Source of the DNA: an uncultured Bryobacteraceae bacterium
Lineage (GTDB): Bacteria > Acidobacteriota > Terriglobia > Bryobacterales > Bryobacteraceae
Assembly (NCBI GenBank): GCA_938003835.1
Contig: CALKXJ010000016.1
Coordinates: forward strand, 124,001 to 188,000
DNA length: 64,000 nt
Direction of reading: 5' to 3'
Each line of letters opens with the position of its first letter. Position 1 is the stretch's first letter. Position numbers and translations under genes: made by a program. The notes under the pieces are model-generated. The model ran no database searches and had not been told where the DNA came from. It saw nothing but the letters and a program-made list of their open reading frames with translations. This document shows, piece after piece, positions 37,901 to 45,470 of the stretch.

Positions 37901-38160
37901 AAGCCTGGTTCTACGGAAAAGCTGATCTTGGCGGCAATCGTGGAGAAAATGAGCGATTGCAGGCGTGAGGTGCGCATTTCGGCGGCGGCCAGAATCACCA
38001 GACCCACCGCCAGCACCAGCAGGGCAAAGACCTTCCAGGTGCGCTTCCGGCGCAACGGAGGCGGCACGCGATGGACAAGCCTCTCCCCCCAGCCCCGGGT
38101 GCGTTCCCAGGTTCGCGCCAGATCAGAGACCGTGCGGGCCGGTTCCAGATCGATCAACAT
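34993..38160 (-). CDS. Large divergent class A penicillin-binding protein
   Basis: This 1055-residue bifunctional murein synthase has a cytoplasmic tail with one helix (about 42-61). The GT51 transglycosylase domain has NSLLYIENREI near 188 and GGSTLATQLEK at 231-241. The transpeptidase domain has GSTAKL with Ser526 and Lys529, SVN at 632-634 and GGKTGTG at 950-956. All three transpeptidase boxes are intact. The usual GT51 E-D-x-x-F-x-x-H motif is altered to E-N with no downstream His. About 200 extra residues separate SVN from KTG (a charged, helical insertion at about 640-840). Length exceeds typical PBP1a by about 250 residues. The CPBP protease gene follows. Confidence 0.88.
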   Translation of the reverse strand: MLIDLEPARTVSDLARTWERTRGWGERLVHRVPPPLRRKRTWKVFALLVLAVGLVILAAAEMRTSRLQSLIFSTIAAKISFSVEPGFNEELRHPRSGPFDIRLGYSKVGDFAQRLEANGYEVLAQARASETFNRLMDFGLYPIYYRKPQAGITILDRDGRELFATRWPERIYPSFEAIPPLVVNSLLYIENREILDERYPFKNPAIEWDRLAYAGLTLGLGKLGLASEVAGGSTLATQLEKMHHSPDGVTGSVAEKGRQMLSASLRAYRSGRDTREARRRIVRDYLNSIPLTAAPGYGEVHGLGDGLAIWFGADFDQVNRLLWRASNGLEDPEELAQAARAYRQVLSLLLAVKKPSEFLLANRSALERRVDMYLELLAREGVVPARLAAEARRTRVEFRDRFDFANPVPFSQRKGTNLVRVELMEQLGLRSLYDLDRLDLKVATSLDGDIQREVAAFLARLKDPEFATAAGLRGPRLLGESEDPSRVIYSVTLYEQTPEANVLRVHADNYDQPLDINAQTKLELGSTAKLRTLVHYLQVVAELHERFSAMSREELASLELAREDRLSQWAREYLLAAEDKSLEAMLEAAMNRRYSASPAETFFTGGGAHRFSNFDAADNGRILTVREAFHRSVNLVFIRLMRDLVYYHLMRLPEVTPAVLDDPAHPARKEILAQFADWEGSIFLTGFYRKYEGLKGDEALQKLVSGLRSKTPRRLAVIYRSVRPDVGVNGFAAFLIGNLLDPNLKDSVIQGLYEAYSPEKFSLADRAYLAGVHPLELWLLEYKMRHPDASLKEVLAASRQVRQESYAWLFRAKAKRAQDRAIRIMLEREAFKEVHKMWKRTGFPFPRLVPSYATSIGSSGDTPAALAELIGIIVNDGVRRPTIRIRQLQFAENTPFETVLAPKLEAREQVLPPAVARQVRQELIGVVETGTARRAWRSIVLSGGEVVPVGGKTGTGDNRYEAYARSGSLISSRVVNRTATFVFVIGDRFFGTVTAFVPGEAAASYRFTSSLPVQVFKDLGPLLVNLIEKKETEAAWLWPRQPALVARLGAAPVLR

Positions 38161-38384
38161 AAACGTCTGCCTTCAACTTGCAAGCCGATGAAGTTCCAAA
38201 GTGCCCTCGGCCGTCACAACCCTTGGGTGGGAAGCCGCCAGTGGGGTGGAAACTCCTCGATCGCCGCGCGGATACACCAACAGCGCCGCCATCTCTGCTA
38301 TCGACCTCCCACCGCGATTCATTAGATTGGACGCTGAAAATTCTGCCAGGGTTGCCAAACCTTACCAGGGGGGAAACCGAGCGC

Positions 38385-39629
38385 TCAGGCTTCGGAAAGG
38401 GGCGGGCGAGGCGCCAGCCGCAGGCGGATCCGGCCGGCACGGCTGCCCTCCACCGCCAGCACCTCGGCGTGCACGCCGTCGAGGTCGACCTCATCGCCCA
38501 CTTGCGGGAATCTGTTCAGCCGGGCCACCACGAGCCCGGAGAGGGTGTTGACGTGGGGCAGCCGCAAGTCCAGGCCGAGCTCCCGGTTGAGCCGCTCGAG
38601 CGGCAGCGAACCCCGGGCCAGGTAGACGCCCGGGGCCTGCTCGATGAGATCCGGCGCCTCGACATCGAATTCGTCGCGCAGCGCCCCGACCAGGTGCTCG
38701 AGCACATTCTCCAGCGTCACGATGCCGGAAACCGACCCATGCTCGTCCACCACCACCGCCATGTGCTGGCGGCTGTGCTGCATCTCGCGAAGCACCGCAT
38801 CGAGACGCGCCGTTTCCGGAACATATCGCGCCGGGCGGAGGAACGGGCGCAGATCCGGGGCGGCTTCGGGCGCCAGACCAAGCAGGTCTTTGACGTGCAG
38901 AATGCCCAGCACGCGATCGAGCGACTGCTCGCAGACCGGGTAGCGGGTGTGGCGGGTCTCGCGAACCAGCGTGAGCCACCGCCGGGCCGTCCAGCTCACG
39001 TCAAGAAAGACCACCTCGCTGCGCGGCACCATCACCTGGCGGCACAGCACCTTATCGAGCCGGAACACGGCATCGAGCATCCGCAGCTCGGCCTCGGACA
39101 GTTCCCCGTGGCGCGCCCCGAGGTGGATCATCGCCAGGATCTCGTCCTCGGTCACCCCGGCGTGGGGACGCCCGGCGGCGAAAACGGCCGCCGGGCGTTG
39201 GCTGAGGCCAACCAGTGGCCGGAGCACCCGCTCGATAAAGGCGATCGGCCAGACCACGTGCGGCCACAGCCATTGCCAGTGCGTCGCACCGTAGGTCTTC
39301 GGCACGATCTCCGAGAAAGTCAGAATCGCGAAAGTGAGAAGGACGGTGAAGGCGGGAACCCACCGGGCGCCCAGCACCTGCACGGCGAGCATGCCGGCCA
39401 GGGTCGCCCCGGCCGTGTTGGCGATGGTGTTCAGAATCAGAATCGCCGCCGTGGGCGCCGAGACGTGCCGCTTCATGTCGAGAAACCGCTCCGCCGCCCG
39501 GCGGCGCTCTTCGCTCCGGGCGGCTGCCTCGAGCGCGGTGATCCGCGTGGAATAGAGCGTTGCCTCGAACAGCGAGCAGGCCGCCGAGATCAGCAGCGTC
39601 GCCGCGACCACCAGGATGAGAAACGTCAT
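38385..39629 (-). CDS. CNNM/CorC-like membrane protein with CBS domains
   Basis: This 414-residue protein has an N-terminal DUF21/CNNM domain (SLFEATLYSTRITALE; LNTIANTAGATLAG; FAILTFSEIVPKTYG). A CBS pair follows (VMVPRSEVVFLDV; YPVCEQSLDRVLGILHVKDL; HMAVVVDEHGSVSGIVTLEN) and then a C-terminal CorC_HlyC domain (LERLNRELGLDL; DGVHAEVLAVEG). The family is linked to Mg2+ or Co2+ export and to membrane homeostasis. The ATG at 39629 gives a full-length family member; upstream in-frame codons overlap the next gene and lack homology. Confidence 0.9.
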   Translation of the reverse strand: MTFLILVVAATLLISAACSLFEATLYSTRITALEAAARSEERRRAAERFLDMKRHVSAPTAAILILNTIANTAGATLAGMLAVQVLGARWVPAFTVLLTFAILTFSEIVPKTYGATHWQWLWPHVVWPIAFIERVLRPLVGLSQRPAAVFAAGRPHAGVTEDEILAMIHLGARHGELSEAELRMLDAVFRLDKVLCRQVMVPRSEVVFLDVSWTARRWLTLVRETRHTRYPVCEQSLDRVLGILHVKDLLGLAPEAAPDLRPFLRPARYVPETARLDAVLREMQHSRQHMAVVVDEHGSVSGIVTLENVLEHLVGALRDEFDVEAPDLIEQAPGVYLARGSLPLERLNRELGLDLRLPHVNTLSGLVVARLNRFPQVGDEVDLDGVHAEVLAVEGSRAGRIRLRLAPRPPLSEA

Positions 39630-39670
39630 CTCGAATCCCTCGCGCCGCCCCGGGAGGGCTCCCGGGACGC

Positions 39671-40465
39671 CTATCCGGCGCGGCTGACCAGGGGCGTCCG
39701 GTAGATCTCCGCCGTCTCGGCGGAGGAAAAGTAGATGTGGCGCTGCCAGATGGTCATGCCGTGCGGCACCACCACCTTTCCATGGACCTCCGGGCCCTCG
39801 AAGGGCAACATGTGCTGCTTGATGACCCGGCCGCTCGCCGGATCCAGCTTGAAGAAGGCGCGGTAGTTGCTCTCGGCGCACCACAGCGCGCCGTCGGGAT
39901 CCCAGCCGAGACCGTGCGGCCGGATTCCAGGGGCGGGAATCGACCGTACAACGGTGGCATCGCGCGACCGGAGCACGAAGATGGCCACCGCCGGAGGGAC
40001 GGCCAGGTAAAGCTCGCCCGCTCTCCACTCCAGGCCGTGCCCGCCCGTCGGCACGGCGTTCGGGCTCGGCGCGCCCCACTTGACCACACCGGACCCCGGG
40101 CTGTCGTAGGAGCCGAGCAAAGCGCCGGTTTCGGCGTCGAGCTTGATCAGCTTGCGGTTGTACGTGGAGGCGATCCACAGCGCCGTGCCTTCCACGGTGA
40201 TGCCGCTCGGGCGGTCAGCGCCTGTGGCCAGCTCGCGGATCACCTTGCCCGTCTCGATCTCCACCAAAGCGGCCCGGCCGGTTTGCTGGTCGACGATCCA
40301 CAAGCCGTCCTTGGTAGCCTGCAAACCGTTGGGGTGCGGGCCGGGGCTGGCGTATAACCGCTCGACGCGGTCGGCGACCGTAGTGGGGAAACTGGCCCGG
40401 GCCGCCAGCGGCCAGGCCAGCACCGGCAAGCCGGCCAGCTTCAGCCACTCTCTGCGGTCCAGCAT
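39671..40465 (-). CDS. Exported beta-propeller (SMP-30/Vgb-like) protein
   Basis: This 264-residue protein has a Tat-like leader (DRREWLKLAGLPVLAWPLAARAS). Five or six short blades follow with repeated sequences such as GLQATKDGLWIVDQQTG, GITVEGTALWIASTYN and HGLGWDPDGALWCAE. It resembles virginiamycin B lyase-like or SMP-30-like lactonase propellers, but the His and Glu catalytic set of either enzyme cannot be assigned. It may bind a small ligand rather than catalyse. A TAAGAT box at 40472-40477 ends 6 bases before the ATG, another possible leaderless start. Confidence 0.72.
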   Translation of the reverse strand: MLDRREWLKLAGLPVLAWPLAARASFPTTVADRVERLYASPGPHPNGLQATKDGLWIVDQQTGRAALVEIETGKVIRELATGADRPSGITVEGTALWIASTYNRKLIKLDAETGALLGSYDSPGSGVVKWGAPSPNAVPTGGHGLEWRAGELYLAVPPAVAIFVLRSRDATVVRSIPAPGIRPHGLGWDPDGALWCAESNYRAFFKLDPASGRVIKQHMLPFEGPEVHGKVVVPHGMTIWQRHIYFSSAETAEIYRTPLVSRAG

Positions 40466-40474
40466 GCGCTTATC

Positions 40475-41803
40475 TTACCCTGCGGAGCCTTCTTCGACCG
40501 GCACCACCTCGGGCTCCAGTCCCGCTTTGGCCAGGATCCAGTACACCAGGAAGCCGGCGATCAAACTGTAGACCGCCGCCGGCTGCACGGCATTCTTCGC
40601 CTCTTCGGAAAGCGGTAGGAACGGCAGGATGCCCACGACGAAGCCCACGGCCCAGGCGCCGTAGCCGGCCCAGTTGATGCCCCGGCGCGGGCCGGCCCAC
40701 TTTCTGCCCGCCAGCAGGTAATCGGCCGCCATGGCGCCGCAGATCGGGCCGAAGGAGGCGCCGACGATCGAAAAGAAGCCGATGAGGTTCTCCGCCACGC
40801 CGGTGATGGCGAGCGCGATGGCCACCGTCACGGCCACCATCGTCGAGGCCATGCGCGACACCGAGGGAATCATAGTCGAGAAGCTGTTCCCCGCGATGAA
40901 GGCGCAGAAGCAGGCCGATGGAATCGAGGCAAGCGCAAACAGCAGGAACATCGAGGAGGCCAGGAACCCGCCGAGACTGGCCAGCACGGCGTCATAGGTG
41001 TAGCTTGGAAAGCCCGGGTTCATGCCGTGCGCCCCTGCCACGGACAGAAGAGGCAGGCCGCCGGCATAGACGATCGCCGCCGCGATGCCCACCAGCCCGC
41101 CCAGGCGTACGTCGCGCGCGTCGCGGCTGTTCATGCCGAAATCGGCGCCGGCCGCTCCTGCGGTGGCGAAAAAGCCAATGACGATTTGCAGGATCAGGGC
41201 GAAGGCGAGGGCCGGCTCGGCGCGCGGCGGCGTGTAGGCGGCGATGCCGCCGGCGGTCTTGGCGAAGACAATGAGGATCATCACGAAAGGCACGATGCTC
41301 AGCCAGGTCGCCATGCGCGCCACATAGCCGATGCCTTTGACGCCGACGTAGGCCATGACATAGCCCCAGAGCACGGCCGCGAGAGCGAAGCCGGCCGTCA
41401 TCGGCGCCGCCTCCCGGCCCAGGCCGCTGAGGATGAATCGGGCGGCGATGAAGGTGCTGACGCTGAACCACCCCACCTGAAGCAGGCCCATCAGCAGCCC
41501 CGGCATCACGTACCCGCCTTGCGTGCCGAAGGTCGAGCTGCCGACGACGTACAGCGGGTAGCCGGTTTTCATGCCGAGCGTGGCCGGGACCCAGTAATAG
41601 AGCGCAAAGCTCGCCAGCGCCGCCACGACCAGTCCCGCCAGGCAGACCCACGGGCCGCCGCGCTCGAGCGTGCCCTGCGCGATCGCTTGGTAGAAGGCCA
41701 CCCAGAGAAAGATGCCGGCGTAGCTGGGGGCGGTGTTCTTGTACCACGGGGCGCGGTTCTCCGCCGGATTGCGCCGCGCTTTGCGGATATAGTCCGGAAG
41801 CAT
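40475..41803 (-). CDS. NCS1-family nucleobase/allantoin permease
   Basis: This roughly 442-residue, 12-helix transporter belongs to the cytosine/purine/allantoin NCS1 family. The N-terminal motif NRAPWYKNTAPSYAGIF is followed by TM helices including GYPLYVVGSSTFGTQGGYV and MILIVFAKTAGG. It would import a nucleobase, hydantoin or related compound with Na+ or H+. AAGGAGGTGA lies 5 bases before the ATG at 41803, a near-perfect ribosome site, so a start nine codons upstream is rejected. It follows the DUF302 gene by 45 bases. Confidence 0.85.
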   Translation of the reverse strand: MLPDYIRKARRNPAENRAPWYKNTAPSYAGIFLWVAFYQAIAQGTLERGGPWVCLAGLVVAALASFALYYWVPATLGMKTGYPLYVVGSSTFGTQGGYVMPGLLMGLLQVGWFSVSTFIAARFILSGLGREAAPMTAGFALAAVLWGYVMAYVGVKGIGYVARMATWLSIVPFVMILIVFAKTAGGIAAYTPPRAEPALAFALILQIVIGFFATAGAAGADFGMNSRDARDVRLGGLVGIAAAIVYAGGLPLLSVAGAHGMNPGFPSYTYDAVLASLGGFLASSMFLLFALASIPSACFCAFIAGNSFSTMIPSVSRMASTMVAVTVAIALAITGVAENLIGFFSIVGASFGPICGAMAADYLLAGRKWAGPRRGINWAGYGAWAVGFVVGILPFLPLSEEAKNAVQPAAVYSLIAGFLVYWILAKAGLEPEVVPVEEGSAG

Positions 41804-41848
41804 TCGGTCACCTCCTTGGCTTTTCCTCATCCAGTCGCCTGGCTCGCC

Positions 41849-42388
41849 TCAGCCGCCCGGCGCGTCGATCTTGCCCGTGCCGGCCATGTCTTCGACCTTC
41901 GTCCCATGGCAGTCGATGCGCGGCGGGATGGCACGGCGGGCGCTCATCTGGCCTTCGTGCGCGCCAAGGCTGGCATCCGGGGAGCGCCCCGGCACCTGCG
42001 CGTGCGACGTCGCCTGCGCCGCCTCGCGCATCAGCTCCCCCAGCAGCCTCTCCAGCCGCTCCGCGAGGGGCTCCAGGTCCGGCCGGTCCAGATAGGCGCA
42101 GAACTGGCGAGGCGGCAGCGCCTCGAGCGTCACACCCTCGGGCTGGCGGACGGCGGCGATGCGGCACGGCAGCAGCGCCGCAAAGCGGATATCCGCGGCC
42201 AGCAACGCCGCGTAGAGTTCCGTATGGCAGAGCGTGAAGCTTAGCGCCTCCTGGGTGCGCCGGGCCTCCTCGCCGAGCAAAATCCCCAAGGGCGTCACGG
42301 AAAGCAGGTGCGCCCCGTGGCGCTGCGCCGCGCGCGCCAGGGCGCCTTCGATCTCTTCCAACCGGCTCGTCGACTCGACTCGGATCAT
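41849..42388 (-). CDS. DUF302-like protein
   Basis: This roughly 179-residue cytosolic protein has a central DUF302-type core. FTLCHTELYAALLAADIRFA and then ALLPCRIAAVRQPEGVTLEALP match the family pattern of a conserved LLPC stretch and a following beta hairpin. The C-terminal tail is Pro/Arg-rich and ends GTGKIDAPGG. DUF302 proteins are often stand-alone, possibly nucleotide- or metal-binding proteins of unknown function. The second ATG (42388) is preceded by GGGGG-TTGAGGCG and is preferred over one 8 codons upstream. It sits between the NarL-type regulator and the NCS1 permease. Confidence 0.55.
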   Translation of the reverse strand: MIRVESTSRLEEIEGALARAAQRHGAHLLSVTPLGILLGEEARRTQEALSFTLCHTELYAALLAADIRFAALLPCRIAAVRQPEGVTLEALPPRQFCAYLDRPDLEPLAERLERLLGELMREAAQATSHAQVPGRSPDASLGAHEGQMSARRAIPPRIDCHGTKVEDMAGTGKIDAPGG

Positions 42389-42462
42389 CGCCTCAACCCC
42401 CGAAGCAATCATATAGCAGGGCCGCCCGCCGCGCCAGGGGTCCCCTGCCGGAGGGCGGCTGA

Positions 42463-43101
42463 TCAGTCGATCAAACCCTTTCGGAGAGCGAACCGCACCA
42501 GCTCGCCGATGCTGTGGAGGTTGAGTTTCTCCATGATGCGGCCGCGGTGGGCGTCGACGGTGTAGACGCTAAGGTTCAACGTGGCGGCGATCTCCTTGTT
42601 GGTTTTGCCTTCGGCGAGCATCTGAAGGATTTCGCGCTCGCGGCTGGTGAGAAGGTCGACCGGGTCGACCACTTGCTTGCGATAGTCCGAGAGCACCGCC
42701 TCGGAAACCGACGGGCTGAGGTAGGCTTCCCCGCGCGCCACCGCTCTCACCGCGGCCACCAGATCGCGGTCGAAGGCATCCTTGAGCAGGTAGCCTCGCG
42801 CGCCAGCCCGGAGGATTTCGCGCACGTAGACGGAGTCCTTGTGCATGCTGAGCGCCAGTACGCGGCTGCGGGGCAAAGCCTCGACAAGGCGGCGCGTCGC
42901 TTCGATGCCGTTGAGGCCGGGCATGGCGACGTCCATGACGACGACGTCAGGTTGAAGTTGCTCGGCCAACTCGATGGCGGCCCTGCCGTCGGCCGCTTCG
43001 CCGACGACCTCCATGTCCTCCTCCGCCGCCAGGATCATCTGGAAGCCGCGGCGGACCAGCGCATGATCATCCACGAGCAGGACCCGAATCTTCTTCGACA
43101 T
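42463..43101 (-). CDS. NarL/LuxR-family response regulator
   Basis: This 212-residue protein has a receiver domain with phosphoacceptor Asp57 (VVVMDVAMPGLNG). A LuxR-type helix-turn-helix at about 145-208 (LTSREREILQMLAEGKTNKE; VYTVDAHRGRIMEKL) ends the protein. It binds DNA after phosphorylation by a HisKA_3-type kinase. The partner kinase gene overlaps its start by 35 bases. The target genes are unknown; the nearest downstream genes are the DUF302 protein and NCS1 permease. Confidence 0.93.
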   Translation of the reverse strand: MSKKIRVLLVDDHALVRRGFQMILAAEEDMEVVGEAADGRAAIELAEQLQPDVVVMDVAMPGLNGIEATRRLVEALPRSRVLALSMHKDSVYVREILRAGARGYLLKDAFDRDLVAAVRAVARGEAYLSPSVSEAVLSDYRKQVVDPVDLLTSREREILQMLAEGKTNKEIAATLNLSVYTVDAHRGRIMEKLNLHSIGELVRFALRKGLID

Positions 43102-44401
43102 GACTCACCCTGCGGGCCGGCACGCGCGCCCGGACCGTTACGCCTTGTCCCGAACGGGAGCTGACGTTCAGCTCGCCGCCGGCGCTGCGGGCCCTGGCGC
43201 GCATGCCGATCATCCCCATCCCCTTGCGTTCCTCGAGGGCCCCCGCGGAAAGACCCACGCCGTCGTCCGCGATGGAGAGTTCGATCCAGCCGCTGCGCCC
43301 TGCCTCCAGCGAGATCTCCACCCGCCTGGCGCGGGCGTGGCGCGCAACGTTCGTTAGGGCCTCCTGGGCGATCCGGAACAGATGGGTTTCCGTTTCATCC
43401 GACAGCCGGCCCGTGAAGTTCGATCGGTAGTCGACCGCGATACCCGTGCGCTGCGTGAATTTCTCGGCGAGCCAGCGAAGGCTGGCGTCCAGGCCGAAGT
43501 CGTCCAAAATGGTCGGGCGCAACAGGTGGGACAACTCCCGAACGCTGCGGATGGCGCCGTCGACGAGTTCGAGACAGTCCTGGAGCCGGCCGTCGCTCGC
43601 CCCGGGGCGCGCCAGCGCCATGAGGCCCGCCTTCAGAGCCGTCAGAGCCTGGCCGAGCTCGTCGTGCAGCTCGTGCGAGAAGCGCCGCGCGACGCTTTCC
43701 TGATTTTCGAGCAGGTACCAGGAGACACGACTGAGCTCGCTCGTCTGCCACTGCATCGTCTGAATCAGCCGGCCGGTGAGCTTGACCGTGGCGATGCCGA
43801 CAAACAGAGCCGAGAGCAGGCACGCGCCGAGCAGTCCGAGCGACCGGGCGAGCAATTGCCGCGACTGTGCGGTGATGGTTTGCTGCGCGGCCTGTGATCT
43901 CTTGTAGCCGGAATCGACCAGCCCGACGATGGCCTCGGTGGCCTCCAGGTGGTGTTCGAACAGGTCCCGCGACAGCAGCATGGGAGCGCGCTTTCGCGTC
44001 AGCAGGCGCCGCGCCTCGGCGGTGAATCTCTCCATGGCCTGTTTCAACCTGCGGCCTAATTCCGCCTCCTCGGTCTCGCGCGTGCGCGCGACGATTCCCT
44101 CCACGGTCTGCTCGGATTCCTCCAACTGCTCGAGGATCCGTGTCCGGTCCACCTGCTTCGGCGGCCGCGCCATGCCCGAGAAAATGGTGCTTAGCGCCTC
44201 CTGCTGGCTCTGAATCTCTTCGATGAGTTGCGCCGTCTCCCGCTGCTCCTCCACCAGGGTCATGGCGTTCTGCTGGATCGAGCGGATTCCCCGGATTCCA
44301 AAGAAGCCGGCGAAGGCAAGCAGGATGAAGACCAGGCCAAAACCGGCGAACAGGACGCGAAGGATGGTGCTGGAGCTGATCTGCCGGGACAGCGGGCGCA
44401 T
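43067..44401 (-). CDS. NarX-type (HisKA_3) sensor histidine kinase
   Basis: This 444-residue kinase has TM1 (about 13-35), a helical periplasmic sensor of roughly 140 residues (charged, MCP-like four-helix bundle), TM2 (about 185-207) and a HAMP-like helix. The HisKA_3 dimer has FSHELHDELGQALTALKAG (His246 phosphoacceptor) and the HATPase part has EALTNVARHA and GVGLSAGA...GMGMIGMRARARSAGG. The ATG at 44401 gives the shortest N-terminus ahead of TM1; a start 28 codons upstream adds a Pro/charged leader. It pairs with the overlapping regulator gene. Confidence 0.9.
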   Translation of the reverse strand: MRPLSRQISSSTILRVLFAGFGLVFILLAFAGFFGIRGIRSIQQNAMTLVEEQRETAQLIEEIQSQQEALSTIFSGMARPPKQVDRTRILEQLEESEQTVEGIVARTRETEEAELGRRLKQAMERFTAEARRLLTRKRAPMLLSRDLFEHHLEATEAIVGLVDSGYKRSQAAQQTITAQSRQLLARSLGLLGACLLSALFVGIATVKLTGRLIQTMQWQTSELSRVSWYLLENQESVARRFSHELHDELGQALTALKAGLMALARPGASDGRLQDCLELVDGAIRSVRELSHLLRPTILDDFGLDASLRWLAEKFTQRTGIAVDYRSNFTGRLSDETETHLFRIAQEALTNVARHARARRVEISLEAGRSGWIELSIADDGVGLSAGALEERKGMGMIGMRARARSAGGELNVSSRSGQGVTVRARVPARRVSHVEEDSGPARG

Positions 44402-44492
44402 TTCAGTCCAACAACGAGCAGAATCGTTCTGGTCCCAGTGTACGGCAGCCCGGTCGGGAGGGATCGCCGTAGCCCGATTTGGCATGCCCGTT

Positions 44493-44508
44493 TAGCCCGC
44501 GTGGGCTA
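44493..44508. repeat. Perfect inverted repeat upstream of the small Lys/Glu-rich gene
   Basis: TAGCCC at 44493-44498 and GGGCTA at 44503-44508 form a perfect 6-base stem with a GCGT loop. It lies 80-97 bases upstream of the GTG at 44590 and about 90 bases upstream of the divergent kinase start. It could be an operator half or the base of a leader structure. No T-tract follows, so a terminator is unlikely. Confidence 0.4.
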
Positions 44509-44547
44509 TAGCCCCGCAGCGGCCCGTCGGCCCACCATGGAACTGAA

Positions 44548-44563
44548 CCGTGGCTCGCCACGG
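44548..44563 (+). repeat. Perfect 7-base hairpin in the leader of the small Lys/Glu-rich gene
   Basis: CCGTGGC (44548-44554) and GCCACGG (44557-44563) form a GC-rich hairpin with a TC loop. It ends 26 bases before the GTG start, just ahead of the GAGGAGG ribosome site. It could stabilise the mRNA 5' end or be bound by a regulator. Nothing in the sequence distinguishes these options. Confidence 0.45.
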
Positions 44564-44589
44564 TGAACCCAAACTCGAGGAGGTAAACC

Positions 44590-44763
44590 GTGAAGAAGCT
44601 GTTCTCGCTGCTCACCCTGTTTGCGTTCCTGGGCGTTGGCGCCGTTTCCACCCTGAGCGCCGCGAGCACGCAGGCCCAGACGACGCAGACGCAGCAGGAG
44701 AAGAAGAAAGAGGAGAAGAAGGAACAGAAGAAGGAGCACAAGAAAGAAGAGAAGAAGAAGTAA
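44590..44763 (+). CDS. Small exported Lys/Glu-rich protein (57 residues)
   Basis: A GTG start with GAGGAGG eight bases upstream leads to a signal peptide (MKKLFSLLTLFAFLGVGAVS, then ASTQAQ cleavage). The mature part is almost entirely Lys, Glu and Gln (EKKKEEKKEQKKEHKKEEKK) before TAA at 44761. It is 57 residues long. Such KE repeats are helical and highly charged, and could coat a surface or bind anionic polymers or metals; this is inference. The gene stands alone, divergent from the NarXL-type kinase gene. The A-rich coding strand makes it look like low-complexity DNA, but the signal peptide and ribosome site support a gene. Confidence 0.65.
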   Translation: MKKLFSLLTLFAFLGVGAVSTLSAASTQAQTTQTQQEKKKEEKKEQKKEHKKEEKKK

Positions 44764-44840
44764 CCAGCCCGCCTATCGTTCTTCCTTCTCCGGCTCGAGG
44801 GGCGCGGGGTGCGCAGGAAGGCGGCTGCCATCCTGCCCCC

Positions 44841-45443
44841 TCAGGTGGGCCGCCGAACGTAGAAATCGATTCGCAGCAAGGGGGCCTGCCTCAGCCGTGC
44901 GGCAAGCGTGCGGTAGGCGAGGCGGGGGGCGGCGGAACGAAGTTCCCTCAGGTCCTGCGTCGTGAGCTCCAGACGGTAGCAATCGGCCTTTTCCTTGTAA
45001 GAATATTCGACGTAGCGAACCGGTCCCGCGCGGGCGACGGCCATGAGTGCATCCCAGAAGGCTGTCCGGCGCAGGAACCGCCGTCTGGCGCCGACCGCGT
45101 AAGGAATCGTGAAGCGGCGGCCGCTCACCTCCTCGAAGACGGCGGCCACGCATCGCTCGGCGGCGAACGGACGCGCCGGCTCGGGATCGGGAAAGCGGGC
45201 CAACAGCGCCTCGGTCTCCTCCGGTGTGACTTCCCAACCCTCCCACCGATAGCGCGTTGCTGAGCTCAGGATCGTTCCCGCGCGAAGAATGCGCCCCAGG
45301 CGCTCCCGGTCCTTGCCGGCGGCCTCCACGATGATGTCGATGAGTTCGGCGAGTCGGAGTTCCTGCGCCACCACGGGCGCCAGCGTGATGGCGCCGGCGT
45401 CCTCCGGACTGAGTTTGACGCGGACGAACTCCGGGAGCGCCAT
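44841..45443 (-). CDS. Hypothetical protein (200 residues)
   Basis: This 200-residue protein has no signal peptide or membrane helix. It opens PEFVRVKLSPEDAGAITLAP and has a helical first half (VAQELRLAELIDIIVEAAGK) and a basic, beta-rich second half (FTIPYAVGARRRFLRRTAF; VRYVEYSYKEKADCYRLELT). I do not recognise the family. It starts 27 bases after the stop of the isocitrate/isopropylmalate dehydrogenase-family gene on the same strand and is probably co-transcribed. Confidence 0.6.
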   Translation of the reverse strand: MALPEFVRVKLSPEDAGAITLAPVVAQELRLAELIDIIVEAAGKDRERLGRILRAGTILSSATRYRWEGWEVTPEETEALLARFPDPEPARPFAAERCVAAVFEEVSGRRFTIPYAVGARRRFLRRTAFWDALMAVARAGPVRYVEYSYKEKADCYRLELTTQDLRELRSAAPRLAYRTLAARLRQAPLLRIDFYVRRPT

Positions 45444-45470
45444 GGCCTCAACCTCGCCGCCCGCTTCCGA

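Noticed and set aside
44650-44763. Possible simple-sequence DNA repeat (AAGAAG...)
   Set aside because: The low-complexity run is codons of a small gene with a signal peptide and a strong ribosome site, not a tandem repeat array.
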